A stretch of DNA of 6,228 nt from an uncultured Helicobacter sp. GTDB lineage: Bacteria > Campylobacterota > Campylobacteria > Campylobacterales > Helicobacteraceae. Location of the stretch: contig CALVAF010000057.1 of assembly GCA_944325475.1 (NCBI GenBank), forward strand, positions 1 to 6,228, in the 5' to 3' direction. This document shows positions 1 through 5,442 of this stretch, in pieces (the stretch's first letter is position 1; every line of letters begins with the position of its first letter). A program made the position numbers and the translations under genes. The notes beneath the pieces were generated by a model. It worked only from the letters and a program-made list of their open reading frames with translations, did not search any database and was not told where the DNA came from.

Positions 1-456
1 TTTTGTGAGCATTATTTGGTAGGCGATAATGGTATGCTTGTGGATATGACTTTCTTACCGCGTATCAAAGAGGGCGAGATCAGAATCTTGATGCTTTATA
101 AAACACCGGTGTATGTGGTGCATAAAAAACCTGCTGAAGGTGGCGATGCGTTTTCTGCGACACTCTTTAGCGGAGCAAAATACCGCTATGATGAGCCAAA
201 AGATTGGCAAGCGCTTATTGATTGGTTCTTGCTCCAGCTTCCAGAGATTCGCACTAAGCTTGGAAATTATGACTTGCCACTTATTTGGACAGCGGATTTT
301 ATCCTTGATACTGATGCAAATGGTAAGGATAAATATGTGCTAGGCGAGATTAACTGCTCTTGCGTGGGCTTCACTTCTCCAGCGGAATTTATGGAAAAAA
401 TCGCGGTTATGGTGGGCGATAATATCATTAATATCGTAAGTGAGAAAAAAGCCTAA
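1..456 (+). CDS. Cj0069-family protein, ATP-grasp-like, 5'-partial
   Basis: The reading frame is open from base 1 (Phe-Cys-Glu-His-Tyr-Leu...) to the TAA at 454-456, giving 151 visible residues. The N-terminal part lies outside the window, so the TTG or ATG codons near the left edge should not be taken as starts. The protein resembles the conserved Campylobacter/Helicobacter family typified by Cj0069, whose function is unknown to me. Two stretches look like the C-terminal half of an ATP-grasp enzyme: a basic, substrate-facing segment (KEGEIRILMLYKTPVYVVHK, bases about 76-132), and a strand TADFILD followed by EINCSC (Glu-Ile-Asn at 346-354). The latter matches the place where ATP-grasp enzymes carry their acidic and Asn metal ligands. 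By analogy it would join a carboxylate to an amine or thiol using ATP, but the substrate cannot be read from the sequence. No signal peptide or membrane segment is visible, so a cytosolic location is likely. Family assignment is from memory of the sequence pattern; the ATP-grasp fold is inference. Confidence 0.8.
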   Translation, partial: FCEHYLVGDNGMLVDMTFLPRIKEGEIRILMLYKTPVYVVHKKPAEGGDAFSATLFSGAKYRYDEPKDWQALIDWFLLQLPEIRTKLGNYDLPLIWTADFILDTDANGKDKYVLGEINCSCVGFTSPAEFMEKIAVMVGDNIINIVSEKKA

Positions 457-472
457 TCTATTAATACATTCT

Positions 473-478
473 TATAAT
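473..478 (+). promoter_or_regulatory. Putative sigma-70 -10 box upstream of the LplT-Aas fusion gene
   Basis: A perfect TATAAT lies in the 56-base spacer between the upstream stop codon and the fusion gene, with its last base 34 bases before the ATG. The flanks are A/T-rich, which fits epsilonproteobacterial vegetative promoters, where the -10 box is conserved and the -35 is not. Transcription would start near 485. It suggests that the fusion gene can be transcribed apart from the upstream gene, although read-through is also possible because no terminator is seen between them. Confidence 0.5.
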
Positions 479-501
479 AACGCCTATTTTTAGCCTACTT
501 T

Positions 502-506
502 AGGAG
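502..506 (+). promoter_or_regulatory. Ribosome binding site of the LplT-Aas fusion gene
   Basis: AGGAG sits six bases before the ATG at 513, an ideal Shine-Dalgarno match and spacing. It supports that ATG as the start of the 1171-residue protein. Confidence 0.75.
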
Positions 507-512
507 TATGAA

Positions 513-3500
513 ATGAATAAAATCTATCATATACGAGGTTTTAGCCCATTTATCATTGTTACCTTTATAAATGCCTTTATAGATCTAGGGCATAAAGTCC
601 TCATGCTTAATATCCTCTACAAAGCTTTCGACCAAAGCCAACATCTCATCTACAATTCCATTGCTAATGCGCTTGTTGTCTTGCCTTTTGTGTTGCTTTT
701 TTCGCCATCTGGATTCTTAAGCGACAAATTCCCAAAAAACAAGATTTTGCGTTATGGTTCTTTTGTTAATATGCTCTTGCTTATCGTAGTGGCGGTTTTT
801 TATTACATTGGATTTTTTTGGGGTGCGTTTTATATGACCTTGCTCATGGGTATGCAGGCAGCTATCTACTCTCCTGCCAAATATGGCTATATCAAAGAAC
901 TTGTGGGTAAAGAAAATCTTACTTTGGGTAATGGCGCGATTCAAGCCACTGCTATTATTGCTATGCTTAGTGGCATGATTGTGTTTTCTGCATTGTTTGA
1001 AAGTCTCTATACAGAGGGCGTTACAAATCCTAATGAGATTATCACGCAAATGTTTTTTCTTGCGATTTTGCTCTTTGTGTTTTCTACCCTAGAGTTTATA
1101 CTTAGTTTTCGCTTACCCACTATCGCACCCATACGCGATATTAACTTTGATGTTTCGCAATATATGCGTGGTCAACTCCTCATACAGAATCTAAAAACCA
1201 TTCACAAACACAAAATCGTCTTTGTCTCTGTGCTATTTATCGCCGTATTTTGGGCTATGGCACAGCTTCTTACAGACATATTTCCAGTATATGCGAAAAA
1301 TGTGCTATTTATCAGTGATACAAGCGCAGTTAATGCCGCTATTGCCTGCTCTGGTCTTGGTATTATTATAGGTTCTGTGATAGCAGGACGCTATTCTAAA
1401 AATTACATAGAAACCGGACTAATCCCGCTTGGTGCGTGCATTATGTTTTTGGTCTTAGTCTTTTTTATGGCATTTCATTCACTCATAAGTATTGGAATCT
1501 TATTTTTCTTGTTTGGGTTGGGTGGGGCGCTCTATATTATCCCGCTTAATGCCCTTATGCAGTTTCATACCGATGATAAAGAGTTAGGCACAGTCTTGGC
1601 TGGTAATAACTTTGTCCAAAACATCGGTATGCTTCTCTCGCTTTTTGTAGCGACACTCTTTGGTCTTAAAAACTTGCCTGTTGAGTGGCTTTTTTATATC
1701 AGTGCGATTTTAAGTGGCATTGTGATGATATATATGATAAAACTCCTACCTTTCTCGCTCGTGCGAACTCTTGTGAGCATTGCTATTTTACAGCGTTATC
1801 GCCTCATCGTAGAGGGGTTTAATAATATCCCACAAAGTGGCGGTGTGCTTATGCTAGGAAATCACATCTCTTTTATCGACTGGGCTATTGTGCAAATGGC
1901 GGTGCCAAAAAAGGTGTATTTTGTGATGGAGCGAAGCATTTATTCGCGTTGGTATATTAAGGTTTTTTTAGATTTGTTTGGGATTATTCCTGTCTCTAGC
2001 TTGGGTAGTCGCGGGGCTATTGAGCAAATCCAAAAACATCTAAGCAATGGAGATATTGTGTGTTTGTTTCCTGAAGGGATTATTAGCAGGCATGGACATT
2101 TAAATGAATTTAAAAGCGGATTTGAGAAAATCGCACAAGGTGTTGATGAAAGCAAGGCGGTTATCCTGCCTTTTTACATACGCGGTATGTGGGGGAGTAT
2201 CTTTAGCCGAAGCAATGAGCAATTTAGAGAACGCAAAAAAAGCTTTAGCAAACGCAATGTAAGCATTGCCTTTGGCGAACCTCTAGGACTCCATACGCAA
2301 AAAGATAAGGTAAAGGCAAAGGTGTTTGAGATGAGCTTTAAAGCATGGGAGCATCAATGCCAAAACTCCCCCACACTCGCTGGAGCATTTATAGAATCTT
2401 GCAAGAGAGGTGGTAGCGATATTGCTATCATAGACACACAATCTGGCAGTATGTCATACCGCAGACTTTTAACACTCTGCATTATGCTTAGTCAAGACAT
2501 AAAAGGGCTCTCTTTTGCCCCATTGCCAAAGCAAACCTCACCCTACTCACTCCCTAATGATTGTGTGGGGATTTTGCTACCTTCTTCACTTGCAAGCATT
2601 ATTTGTAATTTTGCCACACTCCTTGCTGGAAAAATAGTCATAAATCTTAACTTCACAGCAGGAGCTAACGCCATAAAAGCCGCTATGCAATCCACACAGC
2701 TCACGCATATCTATACTTCAAAGAAATTCTTACACAAGCTAAAAGATAAGGGCGTAGAGTTTGATTTTAGCGGCGTTAGCTTGCATTTTATGGAAGATAT
2801 TGTGGGCGCGATTAAAAACAAAAAAAGCGCCTTTATCCTCAATATGCTCATAACAAGCATTATGCCAACATGGCTTTCGAAGCTTTTATTTGCTAGGGAT
2901 AGCAAGATAGATTCTGTATGTGCGATTCTCTTTAGTAGCGGTAGCGAGGGGACGCCAAAGGGCGTGATGCTTAGTAATCTCAATATCATGAGCAACATCG
3001 CCCAAATTGCTGATGTGATACATGCTCGCAATGATGATTGTATGCTAGCCTCCTTGCCTCCTTTCCACGCCTTTGGCTTGACCGTTACGACCTTTATGCC
3101 ATTAATTGAGAATATGTTAGCTGTTACGCACGCAGACCCCACAGATTCTGTAGGGGTGGCAAAGGCTATCGCGCAAAATAAAGTAACGATTATGTGTGCT
3201 ACTTCTACCCTGCTTGGAATCTATGCTAGAAATCCCAAAATCGATAGAGTGATGTTTGAGAGCATTCGCCTAACTGTCGCAGGAGCAGAGAAACTTAAAA
3301 GTGAAGTGCGCGAGAACTACACGATGAAGTTTAATAAGCCTATTTATGAGGGTTATGGAGCGACCGAAACAACACCTGTGGCGAGTGTGAATCTCCCAGA
3401 TGAGTTTGATGCGACATTTTGGCAGGTGCATAGGGCAAACAAAGAGGGAAGTGTGGGTATGCCGCTACCAGGCACAGCTATTAGAATCGTGGATTATGAT

Positions 3501-4028
3501 ACCTTAGAGGAATTGCCCACAGGAGAGCATGGGCTGATACTTATTGGCGGTCATCAGATTATGGTGGGGTATCTCAATGACGAAGCAAAAACCAATGAAG
3601 TTATAGTAGAAATCAATGGAATACGCTGGTATAAAAGCGGGGATAAGGGGTATTTAGATTCTGATGGGTTTTTGCATATTACCGATAGGTATTCGCGTTT
3701 TGCAAAGATTGGTGGCGAGATGATTAGCCTTTCTAGCGTAGAAGAAGAGATAACAAAAGCCCTTAAACATAAGGGCATTACAAGTGAGGTGAAGTTTTGT
3801 GCGGTTGGCTTAGAAGATAGCAAAAAAGGCGAAAAAATCGCTCTCTTGCTAGAAGCGCCTGATGATACGCATGAGGAGATTATTGAGATTATCAAAAAAT
3901 CAGAGATTATCCCTCTAAAAAAACCTAGTGAATATTATGTGGTGGATGCAATCCCTATGCTTGGCAGTGGCAAGGTGGATCTAAAAACAAGCAAAGAGCT
4001 AGCAAAAAGCTTGATGAAAAAGTCATAG
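513..4028 (+). CDS. aas: LplT-PlsC-Aas fusion: lysophospholipid transporter / 2-acyl-glycerophosphoethanolamine acyltransferase / acyl-ACP synthetase
   Basis: This 1171-residue inner-membrane protein has three modules. Residues 1-~412 are a major facilitator with about 12 hydrophobic segments and a motif A-like loop (GFLSDKFPKNK, 67-77); they match LplT, which flips lysophospholipid into the cytoplasm. Residues ~415-600 are a PlsC-type acyltransferase with NHISFID (H451 and D456, the HX4D catalytic pair), GIIPVSS (490-496), FPEG (519-522) and ILPFYIRG (551-558). Residues ~615-1171 are an ANL adenylating domain with SSGSEGTPKG (808-817), YEGYGATETTP (945-955), SGD (1042-1044), a hinge region with D1058 and R1059, and the C-terminal catalytic lysine candidate K1154 in GSGK. 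In E. coli LplT and Aas are separate proteins of about 397 and 719 residues that re-acylate 2-acyl-glycerophosphoethanolamine; here the whole pathway is one chain, transporter first. All key residues are present, so it should be active. It has its own promoter and RBS candidates, and a terminator follows 68 bases after the stop. Substrate preference is inferred from the family. Confidence 0.93.
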   Translation: MNKIYHIRGFSPFIIVTFINAFIDLGHKVLMLNILYKAFDQSQHLIYNSIANALVVLPFVLLFSPSGFLSDKFPKNKILRYGSFVNMLLLIVVAVFYYIGFFWGAFYMTLLMGMQAAIYSPAKYGYIKELVGKENLTLGNGAIQATAIIAMLSGMIVFSALFESLYTEGVTNPNEIITQMFFLAILLFVFSTLEFILSFRLPTIAPIRDINFDVSQYMRGQLLIQNLKTIHKHKIVFVSVLFIAVFWAMAQLLTDIFPVYAKNVLFISDTSAVNAAIACSGLGIIIGSVIAGRYSKNYIETGLIPLGACIMFLVLVFFMAFHSLISIGILFFLFGLGGALYIIPLNALMQFHTDDKELGTVLAGNNFVQNIGMLLSLFVATLFGLKNLPVEWLFYISAILSGIVMIYMIKLLPFSLVRTLVSIAILQRYRLIVEGFNNIPQSGGVLMLGNHISFIDWAIVQMAVPKKVYFVMERSIYSRWYIKVFLDLFGIIPVSSLGSRGAIEQIQKHLSNGDIVCLFPEGIISRHGHLNEFKSGFEKIAQGVDESKAVILPFYIRGMWGSIFSRSNEQFRERKKSFSKRNVSIAFGEPLGLHTQKDKVKAKVFEMSFKAWEHQCQNSPTLAGAFIESCKRGGSDIAIIDTQSGSMSYRRLLTLCIMLSQDIKGLSFAPLPKQTSPYSLPNDCVGILLPSSLASIICNFATLLAGKIVINLNFTAGANAIKAAMQSTQLTHIYTSKKFLHKLKDKGVEFDFSGVSLHFMEDIVGAIKNKKSAFILNMLITSIMPTWLSKLLFARDSKIDSVCAILFSSGSEGTPKGVMLSNLNIMSNIAQIADVIHARNDDCMLASLPPFHAFGLTVTTFMPLIENMLAVTHADPTDSVGVAKAIAQNKVTIMCATSTLLGIYARNPKIDRVMFESIRLTVAGAEKLKSEVRENYTMKFNKPIYEGYGATETTPVASVNLPDEFDATFWQVHRANKEGSVGMPLPGTAIRIVDYDTLEELPTGEHGLILIGGHQIMVGYLNDEAKTNEVIVEINGIRWYKSGDKGYLDSDGFLHITDRYSRFAKIGGEMISLSSVEEEITKALKHKGITSEVKFCAVGLEDSKKGEKIALLLEAPDDTHEEIIEIIKKSEIIPLKKPSEYYVVDAIPMLGSGKVDLKTSKELAKSLMKKS

Positions 4029-4033
4029 CGGTG

Positions 4034-4082
4034 GAGTGATAGGGGAATGATAGGCAGAGTGATAGGATAAAGGAATGATTAG
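4034..4082 (+). repeat. Imperfect tandem repeat in purine-rich spacer
   Basis: Two copies of a ~21-26 base unit follow the fusion gene stop codon. Each begins GAGTGATAGG and ends GGAATGAT(T)AG (4034-4054 and 4057-4082); the second copy has a 4-base insertion in the middle. From 4030 to 4101 the plus strand is almost free of C. No gene or known element is recognised here; it looks like simple-sequence duplication in a spacer. Confidence 0.55.
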
Positions 4083-4094
4083 ATAAAGAAGGGG

Positions 4095-4931
4095 TTAAAA
4101 GCTTGGGAGCAAACTTAAACCTCCCACGCTTTTTAGCATACTTTTTGTTGTGTGATTTGCATAACAACATTTCTTAGATAAAACTATGCTGCTAGTTTGC
4201 AAGTTTTGCTTAAAGTGCTTATTAAAGTATTTGATACTTGCTGTGATAGAGCATGGGTAGATTCTGCTATCTTTAAGCTGTGTGCAGTGATTTGCTCTAT
4301 GGCAGGATATAAAGCTTTGCGTTGGGTCGAGGTTACCCTCGGGATTAAGGCAGGTTTTGTAGCTATATTTCTCTGGTGCTTGGTTGAAAAAATCAAACAC
4401 GACATTGTATTGCTCACATTTTTGCTTGATTGCCTCCCAATCAATGCGTATAGGGTATTTTGTGGGTGTGATTTCGATACGATTATCGCGGCAGCTTTCC
4501 CAAAAGGCTTCTTCTTGTTTGAGAAGTAAGATGGCATTAGTGATAATGCAGATTCTGCTTTGTGGGAAATATGTGCGAGCAATAGCACAATACTCCTTGC
4601 ATTGCTTGTTTAAAAGTGGCTCCCCACCGATGATTTGGATTTTTTGTATCATACCTTGTGTGAGTGTCGAGAGCTGTGCCATATCTTTTTGGTACTGCTC
4701 TAGGTCATAGACTTCAGAATCCGCAAGCTGCGAGAAATGATCGCAACTATAGCAGTTTAGGTTGCAATGGGCGGTAATATCTATATCAAGATTATGCAAG
4801 AATGCTTGAGGGGTAGTTTTAGCGATGATAGATTCTATTTTTTGGTGTATGGTTTGGTGTTGTTTGTGATTTGCTAAAAAAGCATAAAGCCATTTGTTCT
4901 TTTTGATTTGTCGCTTAAGTGATCCCAGCAT
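4095..4931 (-). CDS. Radical SAM protein (SPASM/twitch-like), 3' end probably truncated
   Basis: The 278-residue frame starts at an ATG preceded by AAGGG seven bases upstream. It carries the radical SAM cluster motif C56-NLN-C60-YS-C63 and the SAM-contacting IIGGEP (100-105), then a strand with ITN (130-132). The enzyme class binds a 4Fe-4S cluster and cleaves S-adenosylmethionine to start radical chemistry. A later segment, SCHRANHC...RIYPC (C210, C216, C227), resembles the start of a C-terminal auxiliary-cluster (twitch/SPASM) region. Relatives of this type known to me continue past this point for several tens of residues and end in a Cys-rich FCxYC-like stretch. Here homology-like sequence seems to stop at about residue 248 (base ~4188). 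The remaining 30 residues are low-information and are partly encoded by the terminator hairpin. No alternative frame downstream restores an FCxYC end, so deletion or replacement of the 3' end is more likely than a simple frameshift. Substrate unknown; the gene stands alone between convergent and tandem neighbours with no peptide precursor or glycan gene visible. It could be a decaying gene. Confidence 0.83.
   Translation of the reverse strand: MLGSLKRQIKKNKWLYAFLANHKQHQTIHQKIESIIAKTTPQAFLHNLDIDITAHCNLNCYSCDHFSQLADSEVYDLEQYQKDMAQLSTLTQGMIQKIQIIGGEPLLNKQCKEYCAIARTYFPQSRICIITNAILLLKQEEAFWESCRDNRIEITPTKYPIRIDWEAIKQKCEQYNVVFDFFNQAPEKYSYKTCLNPEGNLDPTQSFISCHRANHCTQLKDSRIYPCSITASIKYFNKHFKQNLQTSSIVLSKKCCYANHTTKSMLKSVGGLSLLPSF
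4097..4134 (+). terminator. Intrinsic terminator of the fusion gene, probably bidirectional
   Basis: AAAAGC (4097-4102), one unpaired position, then TGGGAG (4104-4109) pair with CTCCCA (4121-4126), one unpaired position, then GCTTTT (4128-4133). The loop is 11 bases (4110-4120). The right arm ends in five T residues (4130-4134), as expected for rho-independent termination of the plus-strand gene. The A run on the left would give a weaker U-tract on the minus strand, so it may also end radical SAM transcription. The hairpin overlaps the last ~12 codons of the radical SAM reading frame. Confidence 0.7.
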
Positions 4932-4938
4932 TGTAAAA

Positions 4939-4943
4939 CCCTT
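4939..4943 (-). promoter_or_regulatory. Ribosome binding site of the radical SAM gene
   Basis: On the minus strand AAGGG lies seven bases before the ATG at 4931. It fixes the start codon. An eight-base T run (4973-4980, minus strand) lies about 40 bases upstream of the start. No convincing -10 box is seen for this gene. Confidence 0.6.
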
Positions 4944-5094
4944 TTTTGTGTAAATAAAAAGCTAATCCTCACAAAAAAAACGAAAAGTTAATGAATGGGG
5001 AATAAGGGTTTGTTGGTGTTGTGTGAGTTGTTTTAAGATTTGCTATTTGCAGTGGGTTTTTAAATTTATTTATAGAATCTAGCGGTTTAGTTTC

Positions 5095-5100
5095 TATAAT
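5095..5100 (+). promoter_or_regulatory. Possible plus-strand -10 box facing the repeat unit
   Basis: A perfect TATAAT preceded by T-rich sequence (GTTTAGTTTC) lies 15 bases before the repeat-bounded unit that begins at 5116. Transcription from it would start near 5107, cross the hairpin-rich region and run antisense towards the 3' end of cysK. In an AT-rich spacer such a hexamer can arise by chance. Confidence 0.3.
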
Positions 5101-5154
5101 TTCAGTGCATTCAGGTAAATTCAGTCTCTTGGGGGATTTTCATTGTTTCTTATG

Positions 5155-5173
5155 CAAGTTGCTTTGTAACTTG
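5155..5173. other. Small hairpin within the repeat unit
   Basis: CAAGTT (5155-5160) and AACTTG (5168-5173) form a perfect six-base stem around a seven-base loop. It is followed by GGGG (5179-5182) and CCCC (5201-5204), which could form a second, looser stem. No T run follows, so it is not a terminator. Confidence 0.4.
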
Positions 5174-5211
5174 TTATTGGGGCTTAAAGCTAAACTCTGA
5201 CCCCTCCGCTG

Positions 5212-5241
5212 CGCGTTATTAGGTTATAACCTGTTTGCGCG
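5212..5241. repeat. Perfect 12-base palindrome with symmetric CGCG flanks
   Basis: AGGTTATAACCT (5221-5232) is a perfect palindrome. On both sides, after exactly five bases, comes CGCG (5212-5215 and 5238-5241), so the whole 30-base block has dyad symmetry at its core and edges but not in the five-base arms. This geometry suits a dimeric DNA-binding protein or a cruciform; the G/C edges stand out in an AT-rich spacer. No regulator can be named. Confidence 0.45.
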
Positions 5242-5307
5242 AGGTTTAAATCTGTTTTTATAGGTTTGTAATTGGCAAGGTAAATTCGTCTCTTAGGTGC
5301 TTTTCTA

Positions 5308-5334
5308 AAGAAACTTCGTTTTGGAAGTTTGCTT
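5308..5334. other. Stable hairpin within the repeat unit
   Basis: AAACTTC (5311-5317) pairs with GAAGTTT (5324-5330) around a six-base loop, and AAG/CTT (5308-5310 and 5332-5334) extends the stem beyond a one-base bulge. There is no T run on either side, so it is not a typical terminator. It sits between the competing long-range pairing arms at 5274-5290 and 5353-5433. Confidence 0.45.
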
Positions 5335-5442
5335 CATCTTAGCTTTACCACATTGGGTAACTCCCTTACCTTGCCTTCTCAATTTATTTAAGGGCTTATT
5401 GTTAAACCCTATGATTACCCAAAGACGAATTTATTTTTAAAT

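Larger units (their letters stand above)
5116..5433. repeat. Unit of ~318 bases bounded by inverted copies of a 16-18 base motif (MITE-like)
   Basis: The left end is TAAATTCAGTCTCTTGGG (5116-5133); the right end, read on the minus strand, is TAAATTCGTCTTTGGG (5418-5433). These match except for two one-base gaps. A third, direct copy, TAAATTCGTCTCTTAGG, lies at 5281-5297, so the unit may be two joined sub-units. No target-site duplication is obvious and no transposase is encoded. The interior is hairpin-rich. It resembles a non-autonomous mobile element or an intergenic repeat family, but copy number elsewhere in the genome cannot be seen from here. Confidence 0.45.
4944..5442. other. Repeat-rich intergenic region without a gene
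   Basis: About 500 bases separate the radical SAM start from the cysK stop, and all six frames are broken by stop codons. Bases 4982-5042 contain no C on the plus strand. Bases 5095-5433 hold a TATAAT box, a repeated 17-18 base motif, a perfect palindrome and several hairpins, each listed separately. No tRNA, rRNA or recognisable riboswitch was seen, and no clear terminator with a T run for cysK on the minus strand. The region could be a dispersed intergenic repeat, a relic of a mobile element or a structured RNA locus. Confidence 0.6.

Noticed and set aside
2711..3142. Minus-strand open frame of 143 codons opposite the acyl-ACP synthetase domain
   Set aside because: The plus strand here encodes the conserved AMP-binding P-loop region; the minus frame has a composition expected of a shadow.
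4184..4588. Open frame of 134 codons on the minus strand inside the radical SAM gene
   Set aside because: It overlaps a gene with clear catalytic motifs, shows no family-like pattern and has no convincing ribosome binding site.
4197..4710. Plus-strand open frames opposite the radical SAM gene
   Set aside because: They are mirror images of the real minus-strand gene and have no recognisable domain.
4973..4980. Eight-base A run upstream of the radical SAM gene as a phase-variable tract
   Set aside because: Short for slippage-based switching and in a generally A/T-rich spacer; no long homopolymer of G/C or dinucleotide repeat is present in the window.
5110..5145. Tiny minus-strand frame of about 10 codons (MKIPQETEFT)
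   Set aside because: Too short, lies across the repeat motif and has no ribosome binding site that stands out.
5101..5442. CRISPR array or tRNA in the intergenic region
   Set aside because: The motif copies are unevenly spaced and include an inverted one, and no tRNA arm sequences or CCA end were found.
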